Notes: generated by a model not told the origin, from the sequence alone. Counted from the first letter of the stretch, positions 51,175 to 60,697 are shown. The stretch: 64,000 nt of DNA from Microbacterium sp. HD4P20 (GCF_019449275.2 NZ_JAHZQZ020000012.1:124001-188000); one strand, 5' to 3'. Made by a program: numbers and translations.

Positions 51175-51190
51175 TAGTCAGACTTGACTA
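51175..51190. promoter_or_regulatory. TetR operator TAGTCA-N4-TGACTA
   Basis: A perfect 6-bp inverted repeat with 4-base spacer GACT, overlapping the -35 of the CocE operon promoter and lying in the divergent tetR promoter region. Confidence 0.7.
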
Positions 51191-51212
51191 AAAACAAGTT
51201 CCTCCCTACGGT
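51184..51212 (+). promoter_or_regulatory. Promoter of the CocE-ABC-amidase operon
   Basis: TTGACT, 17 bases, TACGGT, about 30 bases before the GTG start; AGGAG ribosome site in between. Confidence 0.65.
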
Positions 51213-51241
51213 TGCCTCAAACAGCTCGCAGAGGAGATGTC

Positions 51242-52918
51242 GTGCCACACATCGTGCATGTCGGCCCCGCCGCCGTCAGTCCCGCCGCGTACGAAGCGCG
51301 GGTGCGGATGCGGGACGGCGTCCATCTGGCTGCCGACGTCTACCTGCCGGGGTGGCCGGATGTCGCAGACGACGAGCCCGGTGACACGATCCTCATCCGC
51401 CTGCCGTACGACAAGTCGGGGGAGTACACCTTCATCCCGCTCATCGCCGAGTATTTCACCGCGCGCGGCTACCGGGTCGTCGCGCAGGATGTGCGAGGCA
51501 AGTTCCGCTCCGAGGGCGATGCTCTGCTCTTCGTCAACGAGGTCGATGACGGCTACGACACGATCGAGTGGCTCATCCATCAGCCCTGGTCGAACGGACG
51601 CGTCGCGATGTGGGGCGACAGCTACTACGGCTACACGCAGTGGGCGGCCGTGGCATCGCAGCATCCGGCACTGAAGGCGATCGCGCCCCGCGTGACCGGA
51701 ACGCAGCTGGGCGAGCCGGTCGTCTTCCCGGCAGGCGAGCGGCTCGGACCCGTGGAATGGGCGATCACCCTGCTCTACCCGCTGACGTACTTCCACTCGC
51801 GCGATGCCTACTTCTGGGAGCTGGATGCCCAGCGCCGGCCCTTCAGCGCGCAGGCGGAAGAGGTGATGGTGCAGCTGGGTGCGCGGTCGCTGTCCTACGA
51901 CCAGTGGTATCCCCGACCGGTGCACCTGCCGCGCTTCCCCCTTGCCAGCGCTTTCGATGCGCGACCGGTCCCCGTGCTGCACACGATCGGCTGGTGGGAC
52001 AACTGCGCCCCGCTGTCGTGGGCCGACGTGGCCGAGATCGACAAGCGTCCCGCCTGGGCGCTCAACCACTTCCTGCGGATCGAATCGATGGATCACGAGG
52101 CGTTCTACCTCGACGACCGGGCATCGGAGCGAACGGAGGAGCGCAGCGCCGAAGACATTCGGGCCCAGCTGCCGCGCATGCTCGATCCGGCGCTCGACTT
52201 CTTCGAGGTCTTCATGCGCGGCAACGGATCGGCCGCCGACGTCCCCCGGGTGGCCTGGAACCTCGCCGGCAGCCCCGGCATGCGCACCAGCCCGACGTGG
52301 CCGCCGCCCGAGGTCGAGGCGTCGACGCTCTTCGCGACCGCCGAGGGCCGGCTCGCGGTTGAGCCGCCGGCGACGGCGACCTTCGTGGAATGGACGCACG
52401 ATCCCGCCGATCTCGTGCCCTCGACGGTGCCGAACGCGTTCGCCTATCTGCTGTACGCCCCGGACGAAGCCGCGCTCACCGCGCGCGCGGATGTGCTCGC
52501 ATTCGACACCGAGCCTTTCGTGCGCGACGTCGAGTTGACGGGACCGGTCAGGGTGGAGGCATCCGTCTCGTCCGACGGGCCTGTGATGGACGTCTTCGCA
52601 CGTCTGCTCGACGTCGCCCCCGACGGCACCGCACTGCGCATCGCGCGGGGCCAGGTGCAGGTGCGCGGCGCACAGGCGCCGGCGCTGGTCGACATCGATC
52701 TCGGACAGGCGGGGTACCGGCTGCGCGCCGGGCATCGCCTGCGCCTGCACGTCCACAGCAGCGACTTCCCCGAGTTCCTGCCACAGCCGGGGACCGGTGA
52801 GGAGCCGTGGGGGGCCGTCGAGAGCGCATCCAACCGGCAGCGCGTGGTCGTCGGTGGCGACGACGCGCTGCGTGTCAGTGTGACCGTCCGCAGACCCGAG
52901 ACGAGAGGCGAAGAATGA
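51242..52918 (+). CDS. CocE/NonD-family serine hydrolase
   Basis: A 558-residue X-Pro dipeptidyl-peptidase/CocE-type alpha/beta hydrolase: MRDGVHLAADVYLP, VVAQDVRGKFRSEG, the nucleophile elbow GDSYYG (Ser127), and a C-terminal jelly-roll domain (about residues 350-555, ending YRLRAGHRLRLHVHSSDFPEF). The catalytic Asp and His are expected near SMDHEAFY and in the DNCAP region, not proven. Enzymes act on cocaine-like esters, beta-lactam esters or peptides. No export signal. GTG with AGGAG five bases upstream is the start. First gene of an eight-gene operon with an importer and an amidase. Confidence 0.9.
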   Translation: MPHIVHVGPAAVSPAAYEARVRMRDGVHLAADVYLPGWPDVADDEPGDTILIRLPYDKSGEYTFIPLIAEYFTARGYRVVAQDVRGKFRSEGDALLFVNEVDDGYDTIEWLIHQPWSNGRVAMWGDSYYGYTQWAAVASQHPALKAIAPRVTGTQLGEPVVFPAGERLGPVEWAITLLYPLTYFHSRDAYFWELDAQRRPFSAQAEEVMVQLGARSLSYDQWYPRPVHLPRFPLASAFDARPVPVLHTIGWWDNCAPLSWADVAEIDKRPAWALNHFLRIESMDHEAFYLDDRASERTEERSAEDIRAQLPRMLDPALDFFEVFMRGNGSAADVPRVAWNLAGSPGMRTSPTWPPPEVEASTLFATAEGRLAVEPPATATFVEWTHDPADLVPSTVPNAFAYLLYAPDEAALTARADVLAFDTEPFVRDVELTGPVRVEASVSSDGPVMDVFARLLDVAPDGTALRIARGQVQVRGAQAPALVDIDLGQAGYRLRAGHRLRLHVHSSDFPEFLPQPGTGEEPWGAVESASNRQRVVVGGDDALRVSVTVRRPETRGEE

Positions 52919-53388
52919 GCGCGACCACGAGACTGCCCGAGCCCGACCTGGAGTTCGCGTTCGAGATCCGCGTCGACATCGATCCGCACCTGCGCATCGG
53001 GCGCAGCGCCGATGAGGAGCTGACGTTCACGCCGATCGCGGGCGGCACCGTCGCCGGTCCGCTTATGGCCGGGGTCGTGCTGCCCGGTGGCGGCGACTGG
53101 GCCGTCGAGCGGTCCGGCACGGCGCAGCTCGAGGCGCGGTATCTGTTGCGAGCCGACGACGGCGCGGTGATCGACATCCTCAATCGCGGCTACTACCGGG
53201 CCTCGTCCGATGTCATGGCGCGGGTGGAAGCCGGTGAGAACGTGCCCGAGAACGAGTACTACTTCCGCACGGCGCCGGTGTTCCAGACGGATGCCGCGGC
53301 CCACCGCTGGCTCGCCGAGCATCAGTTCATCGGCCTCGCACGCGACGAGGACGGCCAAGTCTGCATCCGGGTCTTCGTCGTGCGATGA
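52915..53388 (+). CDS. DUF3237 family protein, copy 2
   Basis: A 157-residue DUF3237 protein: LEFAFEIRVDIDPHLRIGRS, LTFTPIAGGTVAGPLMAGVVLPGGGDWAV, ARYLLRADDGAVIDILNRGYYR and FQTDAAAHRWLAEHQFIGLARDEDG. Function unknown. The ATG overlaps the CocE stop (ATGA). It closely resembles copy 3 at the operon's end, suggesting duplication within the operon. Tight linkage to two hydrolases suggests a role with a product or intermediate. Confidence 0.88.
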   Translation: MSATTRLPEPDLEFAFEIRVDIDPHLRIGRSADEELTFTPIAGGTVAGPLMAGVVLPGGGDWAVERSGTAQLEARYLLRADDGAVIDILNRGYYRASSDVMARVEAGENVPENEYYFRTAPVFQTDAAAHRWLAEHQFIGLARDEDGQVCIRVFVVR

Positions 53389-53443
53389 CCACCTGCCCCG
53401 GAGCATCCCCTGAAGGCACAGCAGCACCAAGAGAGGACACGAG

Positions 53444-55099
53444 ATGAAGATCCGAGGCACAGCGGCCGCGGTGGTGGCAGCCGGAGCAGCGATGGTGCTG
53501 CTGGCCGGATGCACCGCGCGCGACGCACAGAGCACACCGACCGGTGACGCGACGGCGGCGCCGATCGAGCTGGTGGACGCGCTTCCGGCCGGAACCACGA
53601 CCGTCGACGAGGTGACGTGGGCGCTGGTCGAGGGCGAGCCGCGCTCGCTCGTTCCCGGTGCCGACTACAACTTCGTCCAGCCCAACCTCTGCGACAGCCT
53701 GCTGCGGGTGCAGCCCGACTTCACGGTCGAGCCCGGCATCGCCGAGAGCGCGGACTGGGTCGACCCGGTCACGTTCGTCATCGACATCCGTCCCGGCGTC
53801 ACGTTCTGGGACGGCACCCCCGTGACGGCAGCCGACGTCGCCTACGGTCTCGAGCGGCACCGTTCCGATGTGACTTCGGCCTTCTACGGTGCGTTCGTGC
53901 TGGTCGCCCCCGAGGGCGGGATCGAGGTCACCGGCGAGAACCAGGTGACCGTCCGCTTCGTCGCGCCGGACTCGACGTTCCGCGAGGCGCTCGCCGGCGG
54001 TGCGGGGGCGGTGCTCAGCCAGGCGGTCGCCGAGGAGCAGGGTGCGGCGCTGGGCACCTCGGGCGGAGAGCTGCTGTGCTCGGGGCCGTTCACGCTCGAG
54101 AGCTGGACCCCGGGCACCGAGATCGTGACCGTCGCCAACGAGGACTACTGGGACGGCGCGCCGCTGGTGAAGAAGCTGACCTACCGCTTCATCTCCGACG
54201 GCACGACCCTCACCAACGCCCTCCTCGAGGGCGAGGTCGACGGAGCGTTCAACGTCGCTCCAGCCAGCCGCAGCGTCTTCGACGCCTCGGACGAGGGTCG
54301 GCTCGTCGTCGGGCCGTCCACCGCGTCGTTCTCGTTCGGCCCCACCCGCGACTCCGGTGCCGGTGCCGATCCGCTCATCCGTCAGGCGCTGAGTCTGGCG
54401 ATCGATCGGGAGCAGTACATCGCCACGGTGCTGGGCGGACTCGGCCAGCCGCAGCGCTCGTTCGTCGCACCGTTCTCATGGGCGGGCTCGCCGGCCGAGA
54501 ACGTCTACCAGACGGGGTACGAGGCCCTCGCCATGCCCGAGGTCGACCTCGATGCGGCCCGCGCGCTCGTGGAGCAGTCCGGCCAGGACACCTCGGTGCC
54601 GCTGCGCATCGCGATCCCCGCCGGCAGCAAGGAGCTCTCGCAGACGGCAGCGATCATCCAGAGCGCCGCCGGGCAGATCGGCCTCACCGTCGAGATCGAC
54701 GAGCGCCAGCCCGCCGACTTCGGCGCGATCTTCCTCCCCGACCCGGGACCGCGGGAGAACATCGACTTCGTCGCGACGACCGGCTACACCGAGACGCCCG
54801 GCGTGCTGGTATACCCCCAGCTGTTCGTCATGCCGGCCGAGCTCGGAGGCATCTTCAACTGGAGCGGCTACGCCAATCCCGAGGTGACCGAGCTGCTGGA
54901 GGCCGCCCGCACCACGCCCGATCCCGTCGGCGCGGCCGAAGCGTACGTCGACGCGCAGGCGATCTTCGCCCCCGACCAGCTGCAGGTCACGCTCGCCGGC
55001 TCGTACCACACGACCTTCCTGAGCGACGCTCTCACCGGCGTCACGACGTCGGTCGCCGCCTATTCCAGCCCGTGGGCGCTGCACATGGGCGGCGAGTGA
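53444..55099 (+). CDS. Family 5 (peptide/nickel-type) ABC substrate-binding lipoprotein
   Basis: A 551-residue lipoprotein: MKIRGTAAAVVAAGAAMVLLAGC signal and lipobox, then a DppA/OppA-type SBP_bac_5 domain with LRVQPDFTVEPGIAESADW, VTFVIDIRPGVTFWDGTPVTAADV and SFSFGPTRDSGAGADPLIRQALSLAIDREQY. It binds a peptide, glycoside or amide-containing compound for the importer encoded next. A small GC-rich repeat after the gene may help differential expression. Confidence 0.92.
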   Translation: MKIRGTAAAVVAAGAAMVLLAGCTARDAQSTPTGDATAAPIELVDALPAGTTTVDEVTWALVEGEPRSLVPGADYNFVQPNLCDSLLRVQPDFTVEPGIAESADWVDPVTFVIDIRPGVTFWDGTPVTAADVAYGLERHRSDVTSAFYGAFVLVAPEGGIEVTGENQVTVRFVAPDSTFREALAGGAGAVLSQAVAEEQGAALGTSGGELLCSGPFTLESWTPGTEIVTVANEDYWDGAPLVKKLTYRFISDGTTLTNALLEGEVDGAFNVAPASRSVFDASDEGRLVVGPSTASFSFGPTRDSGAGADPLIRQALSLAIDREQYIATVLGGLGQPQRSFVAPFSWAGSPAENVYQTGYEALAMPEVDLDAARALVEQSGQDTSVPLRIAIPAGSKELSQTAAIIQSAAGQIGLTVEIDERQPADFGAIFLPDPGPRENIDFVATTGYTETPGVLVYPQLFVMPAELGGIFNWSGYANPEVTELLEAARTTPDPVGAAEAYVDAQAIFAPDQLQVTLAGSYHTTFLSDALTGVTTSVAAYSSPWALHMGGE

Positions 55100-55151
55100 C
55101 CGCCGGGCCGCCGGTCGGGATCACGATGTGCGCCAGAGAGGGAGGCCCCGT

Positions 55152-56111
55152 ATGAACGCCAGCGTGACCCGGCAGCTGCTGGGCAGGCTCGGCGGGCTCC
55201 TTCTCACCCTGTTCCTGGCGAGCGTCGTGATCTTCTCGGCGGTGCTGCTCACCCCCGGCGACCCGGTCGTCGCCCTCGCCGGGGGGCTGCGGCCGACACC
55301 GGAGATGATCGCCGCGATCAAGGCCGAGCACCACCTCGACCAGCCGGTGTGGCTGCAGTATCTCTACTGGATCGGCGGCGTGCTGACCGGCGACCTGGGC
55401 ACCTCGTTCGTATACAAGACCCCTGTCGAGGCGCTGATCGGGCCTCGGTTCGGCATCACGCTGATGCTGGTGATGTACACGCTCGTCCTCATCGCCGTCT
55501 TCGGGGTCGGCTCCGGCATCCTCGCGGCTGTCCGAGGGCCGCGCATCGACCGGGCGGTGCTCGTCGCGACCTCGTTCGGCGTCGCGCTCCCCACCTTCGT
55601 CGTCGCGATCCTGCTCATCTGGGTGTTCGGGCGTGTGCTCGGCTGGTTCCCGGTGTACGGCGCCGGCGAGGGCCTGCTCGACAACCTGTATCACCTCACG
55701 TTGCCGGCCATCTCGCTGGCCGTCCTGTACATCGCCTACCTGAGTCGCATCACCCGCGGGGCCGTCGTCGGGCAGCTTCGCTCCGAGCACGTCGACACGG
55801 CGCGGGTGCGCGGCATCCCTCGCGGTCAGATTTTCCGCCGCCACGTGTTCCTCAATGCGTCGCCTCAGATCCTCGCGATCTCGGGTGCCACGGTCGCGGG
55901 CCTGTTCGCGGCCTCGGCCATCGCCGAGCAGGCCTTCGGCATCGGCGGGCTCGGCTCGCTGCTGACCGAGGCCGCCGCGCGCAAAGACCTGCCGGTCGTG
56001 CAGGTGATCTCGCTGCTGCTGGTGCTGCTGTTCGTCATGCTCAATGCGGCGGCCGACGTGGCGATCGCCCTGATCGATCCCGACTCGGTGAAGCCGAGGA
56101 GGACCGCATGA
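55152..56111 (+). CDS. DppB-type ABC transporter permease
   Basis: A 319-residue permease: RLGGLLLTLFLASVVIFSAVLLTPGDPV at the first helix, AEHHLDQPVWLQYLYWIGGVLTGDLGTSF, and the coupling loop HVDTARVRGIPRGQIFRRHVFLNASPQIL. GAGGGAGG precedes the ATG. It pairs with the DppC-type permease, which it overlaps by ATGA. Confidence 0.93.
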   Translation: MNASVTRQLLGRLGGLLLTLFLASVVIFSAVLLTPGDPVVALAGGLRPTPEMIAAIKAEHHLDQPVWLQYLYWIGGVLTGDLGTSFVYKTPVEALIGPRFGITLMLVMYTLVLIAVFGVGSGILAAVRGPRIDRAVLVATSFGVALPTFVVAILLIWVFGRVLGWFPVYGAGEGLLDNLYHLTLPAISLAVLYIAYLSRITRGAVVGQLRSEHVDTARVRGIPRGQIFRRHVFLNASPQILAISGATVAGLFAASAIAEQAFGIGGLGSLLTEAAARKDLPVVQVISLLLVLLFVMLNAAADVAIALIDPDSVKPRRTA

Positions 56112-56971
56112 GCGTCGCCCAGCTCGCCGGCGGCCGCGTGCCGGCTCTTGCGCGCCGGATGGCCGTGCGCGATCCGCTCCTGATCGTCGCCGGAATCGTG
56201 ATACTCGGCATCGTGACCATGGCCGTCTTCGGGGGCCTTCTGGCGCCCTACGATCCCAATCAGCTGTATGCCGGACCCGTCTCGGCCGCTCCCAGCCCGG
56301 CGCACCCCATGGGCACCGACGACCTGGGCCGAGACATCCTCTCCCGCGTCCTGGCGGGGGCGGCACCCAGCGTGTTCGCGCCGATCGCGGTGGTGCTGGC
56401 CTCGTCGCTGCTGGGCTCTGCCATCGCTGTCTGCGCGGCTTGGTTCGGAGGCTGGGTCGACGGGATCAGCTCCCGCCTGATCGAGGTGATCTTCGCCATT
56501 CCCGGCCTCGTCCTGGCCATCCTCGCGGTGTCGATGTTCGGCAAGGGGCTGATCGCGCCGATCGTGGCGCTGTCGATCGCCTACATCCCGATCGTGGCGC
56601 GTCTCGTGCGCACGGCCTCCCAGCGCGAGCTGGGCACGCCCTACATGGCGGCGTTGCGCGTGCAGGGGGTGGGTTCGGCCGCCATCTGCTTCCGGCACCT
56701 CGTGCCGGCGCTGCTGCCCGCGGTGCTGGCGCAGTCCACGGTGGGGTTCGGTTACGCGATGCTCGACCTCGCCGCGATCTCGTTCCTCGGCCTCGGCGCG
56801 CAGCCGCCCTCGTCGGACTGGGGTGTGATGATCGCCGGCGGGCAGCCCTCGCTGCTGACCGGCGCGCCCGAGCAGTCGATGTTCCCGGCGCTGTTGGTCG
56901 TGCTGACGGTGCTGTCGGTGAATGTGCTCGGAGCGCGGATGACCGCGTGGGCAGAAAGGGCCGGGCGATGA
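56108..56971 (+). CDS. DppC-type ABC transporter permease
   Basis: A 287-residue permease: HPMGTDDLGRDILSRVLAGAAPSVFAPIAVVLASSLLG is the DppC hallmark, followed by the loop ELGTPYMAALRVQGVGSAAICFRHLVPALLPAVL and YAMLDLAAISFLGLGAQPPSSDWGVMI. Overlaps its neighbours on both sides by ATGA, so translation is coupled through the transporter genes. Confidence 0.93.
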   Translation: MSVAQLAGGRVPALARRMAVRDPLLIVAGIVILGIVTMAVFGGLLAPYDPNQLYAGPVSAAPSPAHPMGTDDLGRDILSRVLAGAAPSVFAPIAVVLASSLLGSAIAVCAAWFGGWVDGISSRLIEVIFAIPGLVLAILAVSMFGKGLIAPIVALSIAYIPIVARLVRTASQRELGTPYMAALRVQGVGSAAICFRHLVPALLPAVLAQSTVGFGYAMLDLAAISFLGLGAQPPSSDWGVMIAGGQPSLLTGAPEQSMFPALLVVLTVLSVNVLGARMTAWAERAGR

Positions 56972-58662
56972 GCGGCAACGTGCTGGAGCTCGAGAACGTC
57001 TCGATCGCCGCGCCCGGCGCCCAGGGCCCGCGCACCCTCGTGCACGACTGCACGCTGCACGTGCGCGCCGGCGAGGCGCTGGGGCTGGTGGGCGAGTCAG
57101 GGTCGGGCAAGACGTTGTCGGTGCGCGCCGTCGCCGGACTGCTGCCCGAGGGTTTCACGCTCGGAGGCGCGATCCGCCTCGACGGGGACGACATCGCCAC
57201 CGTCCCGCCCGGCCGGCTGCGCCAGATTCGGGCGCGCCGCATCGGCATGGCCTTCCAGACCCCGCGCGCGCACCTGAACCCGCTCCGGTCGATCGGCGAC
57301 TTCATGACCGAGGCGCTCGTGGCCGTGGGTGCAGAGAAGCCGGCTGCCGCGCACCGACGGGCTCTGGATCTGCTGGCCGAAGTCGGCATTCCGGACCCGG
57401 CACGGCGGATGCGGCAGCGGCCCGCCGAGCTGTCGGGTGGACTGCTGCAGCGCGTCATGATCGCGGCGACCCTGGCGATGGACCCGCCGCTGCTTCTCGC
57501 CGACGAGATCACCACGGCGCTGGATGTCACGACCCAAGAGGAGGTCATGGCAGTCATCGCCGATCTGCGGAAGCACCGAGATCTGGCGCTGCTGTTCATC
57601 ACTCACAACCTCGCGCTCGCCGGCGCCGTCTGCGACCGCATCGCCGTCATGCAGCACGGCCGCACCGTCGAGACCCTGCCGGCGGCCAGCATGAGACGGG
57701 ATGCCGCCGACCCGTACACACGCCGCCTGCTGTCGGCATCCCTCCCGGCCGAGCGTCCCGCGTTTCGCACCGAGGGTGAAGAACCCGTGCTCGTGGTGGA
57801 GGGGCTGCGCAAGACGTTCCAAGTCGCATCGGCGAGCGGGCGCAGGGAGGAGTTCGTCGCCGTGGACGACGTCGGGTTCCAGCTGATGCGGGGCGGTTCG
57901 CTGGGCGTGGTCGGCGAATCAGGCTCGGGCAAGTCCACCACGGCACGGATCCTGTGCGGCCTGGAATCTGCCGACGCCGGCTCGGTGACGGTCAAGGGCG
58001 AAGACTGGACGCGGCCGGCCCGACGCAGTCGCGCCCGGCGCGCCCGGGCGCGGGTGGCTCAGATGGTGTTCCAAGACCCGTACCAGTCGCTCGATCCTCG
58101 TCAGACGGTGCGCCAGTGCCTCGTCGAAGCAGTCGCCGTCCATCGCCGCGGGTTGTCGCGCGCCGAACTGAACGCGCGGGTGAACGAACTGCTGACCGCC
58201 GTCACGCTCGACCTGGCGCTGGCCGACCAGCGCCCGCGGTCGCTGTCGGGCGGGCAGCGCCAGCGCGTCGCGATCGCGCGCGCGCTCGCCGCCGAGCCCG
58301 AGATCCTGGTGCTCGACGAGGCGGTGTCGGCGCTGGATGTGACGACGCAGGTCGAGATCCTCACGCTGCTCGACGGCATCCGTCGCGATACCGGCGTCTC
58401 GCTGCTGATGATCTCGCACGACCTCACCACGGTCCGCCGGGTCTGCGATCACGTCGTGGTCATGAAGTCGGGCGCCGTCGTCGAGCAGGGACCGATCGCG
58501 CAGGTGCTGGACGCGCCGCGCGAGGAGTACACCCGGGCACTGCTGGAGTCCATCCCGCGTGAGGGATGGGTGCCCCGGCGCCGGCTGCCGGCCCGCACCT
58601 CCGCCCTGCCCACGGTCGCGACGTCGACCACCCGTATCGTGACCCCTGGAGGCAAGAGATGA
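56968..58662 (+). CDS. Fused double ABC ATPase (DppD-DppF type)
   Basis: A 564-residue protein with two complete nucleotide-binding domains. Domain 1 (about residues 5-255): GESGSGKTLS Walker A, LSGGLLQRVMIAA signature, LLLADEITTALDVTTQ Walker B. Domain 2 (about 275-540): GESGSGKSTTARI, LSGGQRQRVAIARAL, ILVLDEAVSALDVTTQ. Each Walker B resembles the oligopeptide class; domain 1 has DEIT and domain 2 DEAV, both keeping the catalytic Glu. It powers the DppBC-type channel. A single-chain ATPase replaces the usual pair. Confidence 0.93.
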   Translation: MSGNVLELENVSIAAPGAQGPRTLVHDCTLHVRAGEALGLVGESGSGKTLSVRAVAGLLPEGFTLGGAIRLDGDDIATVPPGRLRQIRARRIGMAFQTPRAHLNPLRSIGDFMTEALVAVGAEKPAAAHRRALDLLAEVGIPDPARRMRQRPAELSGGLLQRVMIAATLAMDPPLLLADEITTALDVTTQEEVMAVIADLRKHRDLALLFITHNLALAGAVCDRIAVMQHGRTVETLPAASMRRDAADPYTRRLLSASLPAERPAFRTEGEEPVLVVEGLRKTFQVASASGRREEFVAVDDVGFQLMRGGSLGVVGESGSGKSTTARILCGLESADAGSVTVKGEDWTRPARRSRARRARARVAQMVFQDPYQSLDPRQTVRQCLVEAVAVHRRGLSRAELNARVNELLTAVTLDLALADQRPRSLSGGQRQRVAIARALAAEPEILVLDEAVSALDVTTQVEILTLLDGIRRDTGVSLLMISHDLTTVRRVCDHVVVMKSGAVVEQGPIAQVLDAPREEYTRALLESIPREGWVPRRRLPARTSALPTVATSTTRIVTPGGKR

Positions 58663-60134
58663 CCGATCGACCACTGTGGCAGCTGAGCATTCGCGAGCTC
58701 GCGGACGCCGTGCGCACACGCCGAACCACGGCGAGAGCCGTGATCGATGCCCACCTGGCACGTATCGACGAGGTCAATCCCCTCGTCAACGCGATCACCG
58801 TGGTCTTCCACGATCGGGCGCGCGAGCTCGCCGACCAGGTCGACGCGGGACTGGCCGCCGGCGAGGACCGCGGACCGCTCGCGGGCGTGCCCTTCTGCGT
58901 CAAGGAGAACATCGACCTCACCTGGTCGGCCTCGACGAGCGGCTGGACGTTCCTCGCCGATGCCGTGCCGGCCGAGGATGCCACGATGGTGAGCCGGCTG
59001 CTCGAGGCCGGTGCCATCCCCGTCGCCCGCGGGAACATGCCCGACTGGGGGCTACGGTGGGACACCGACAACGACCTTTTCGGCCGCACCTGCAACCCAT
59101 GGGATCGTGAGCGGGTCGCGGGCGGGTCCAGCGGTGGGGATGCCGTCGCCGTGGCGACCGGCATGGTGCCGCTGGGCCTCGGCAACGACTACGGCGGCTC
59201 ACTCCGGCTTCCGGCGTATGCCGCGGGCGTGTGCGCGCTGCGTCCCTCGGCCGGCCGGATCCCCGCGCCGACGACGTCGATCGAACCGGTGCCGCTCACG
59301 CTGCAGCTCTTCGCGGTCAACGGGCCCATCGCGCGCACCGTCGACGACCTCGACCTCGCGTTCTCGCTGATGCACGGCGCCGACGGCCGCGATCCGCTCG
59401 CCGTGACGTTGCCTCACCCCTCCTCGTACGACGGACCGCGGCAAGCGGCCGTCGTGCGGGATCCGCTCGGCTGGGGCGTGGATCCGCAGGTCGCGGGCGC
59501 CCTCGTGCGTGCAGCGGACGCACTCGCGGCGGCCGGTTGGGACGTGACGGATGCCGAGCCGCCGCTTCTGGAAGAGGCCGCAGTGCTGTGGCGCCAGCTG
59601 TCGTCGACCGAGATGGTCGGTGCGTTCCGGCCGGGCGGACTGCCGGTGCCGCTGGGCGAGGGATCCACTCGCTACTTCCTCGACAACGTCAGCGAGACGC
59701 AGCTGCTGGAGTCGAGCGACGCGTATGGGGCGGCCTGGGCGCGTCGCGTGGTCGTCGCCGCCGAGTGGGAGAGGTTCCAGGCGCAGTACCCGGTGATCCT
59801 CGCCCCGGTCTCGGCGCGACGCATGCCCGCGATCGGATACGACCTGTCAGGCCCCGCCGCCACGACCGCGCTGTGGCGAGACCACCGCATGCTCGTGGCG
59901 GTCAACTTCCTCGGTCTGCCGTCCGTCGCGGTACCGACGGGCCTCGACGAGGACGAGCTGCCGACGGGCGTGCAGCTCGTCGGCCCCCGCGGTGGAGATC
60001 ACATCGCGCTCGCCGCAGCACGCGCGGTCGAAGCGGCACTCGGGAAGATCACGCCGGTCGACCCGCGGGGCGCGGCGCAGCGCGGTGCCGGCGCCGAGTC
60101 GGCCGTCGGAGCGACTTCGGCCGCCGCGCGATGA
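58659..60134 (+). CDS. Amidase-signature family hydrolase
   Basis: A 491-residue amidase. The Ser-cisSer-Lys triad is visible as Lys82 (FCVKENIDL), Ser157 (AGGSSGGDA) and Ser181 (GNDYGGSLR), with the normal 75- and 24-residue spacing. It hydrolyses a carboxamide in the cytosol. GGAGGCAAGAG precedes the ATG, which overlaps the ATPase stop. Its substrate is probably the compound imported by the DppBC-type transporter. The final 25 residues are Ala-rich and probably disordered. Confidence 0.92.
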   Translation: MTDRPLWQLSIRELADAVRTRRTTARAVIDAHLARIDEVNPLVNAITVVFHDRARELADQVDAGLAAGEDRGPLAGVPFCVKENIDLTWSASTSGWTFLADAVPAEDATMVSRLLEAGAIPVARGNMPDWGLRWDTDNDLFGRTCNPWDRERVAGGSSGGDAVAVATGMVPLGLGNDYGGSLRLPAYAAGVCALRPSAGRIPAPTTSIEPVPLTLQLFAVNGPIARTVDDLDLAFSLMHGADGRDPLAVTLPHPSSYDGPRQAAVVRDPLGWGVDPQVAGALVRAADALAAAGWDVTDAEPPLLEEAAVLWRQLSSTEMVGAFRPGGLPVPLGEGSTRYFLDNVSETQLLESSDAYGAAWARRVVVAAEWERFQAQYPVILAPVSARRMPAIGYDLSGPAATTALWRDHRMLVAVNFLGLPSVAVPTGLDEDELPTGVQLVGPRGGDHIALAAARAVEAALGKITPVDPRGAAQRGAGAESAVGATSAAAR

Positions 60135-60595
60135 GCACGCTGCTGGAGCCTTCGCTCGAGTACGTCTTCGAGCTGCGCGTCGCCGTCGACGACGCCGTGC
60201 GGATCGGCAGCGGCGACCGTGACGACCTGCACTTCACCCCCATCACGGGCGGCACCGTCTCGGGCCCGCGGCTCGAGGGCGACGTCGTGCCGGGCGGCGG
60301 CGACTGGTGGACACTGCGTGGCAGCACGGTGCAGCTCGACGCGCATTATCTCGTGCGGGCGACCGACGGCGCGACGATCGACGTCGTCAACCGCGGATAC
60401 TGGCGGGCCGAGCCCGAGGTCGAGGAGCGGTTGTTCGCGGGCGGCTCGGTGAGTGAGGAGGAGCTCTACTACCGCACGGCGTTCGTGTTCCAGACGAGCG
60501 CTGAACCGTACCGCTGGCTCGCCGAGTCGCAGTTCGTCGGGATGGCGCGACCCGAGCCGGGCCTCGTCTGCATCCGGGTTTTCCGTCTGCGCTGA
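60131..60595 (+). CDS. DUF3237 family protein, copy 3
   Basis: A 154-residue DUF3237 protein that closely resembles copy 2: LEYVFELRVAVDDAVRIGSG, LHFTPITGGTVSGPRLEGDVVPGGGDWWT, AHYLVRATDGATIDVVNRGYWR and YRWLAESQFVGMARPEPGLVCIRVFRLR. Function unknown. The ATG overlaps the amidase stop. Last gene of the operon; the terminator stem includes its stop codon. Confidence 0.88.
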   Translation: MSTLLEPSLEYVFELRVAVDDAVRIGSGDRDDLHFTPITGGTVSGPRLEGDVVPGGGDWWTLRGSTVQLDAHYLVRATDGATIDVVNRGYWRAEPEVEERLFAGGSVSEEELYYRTAFVFQTSAEPYRWLAESQFVGMARPEPGLVCIRVFRLR

Positions 60596-60629
60596 CGGGC
60601 GCCGGCCGCGTACAACGGCGCCCGTCAGC
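60591..60629 (+). terminator. 14-bp hairpin terminator of the CocE-amidase operon
   Basis: GCTGACGGGCGCCG, 11-base loop, exact complement. No T-run, but the stem is perfect and follows the last gene. Confidence 0.8.
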
Positions 60630-60697
60630 CCGTCAACCCCCGTGCAGCCCGGTCTGCGGCATCCGTATCGTGATCCTTCCCCGCGGGAGGAGTCGTG

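Noticed and set aside
55041..57602. Minus-strand frames of 441 and 378 codons
   Set aside because: Antisense of the ABC permease and ATPase genes, which carry full family motifs.
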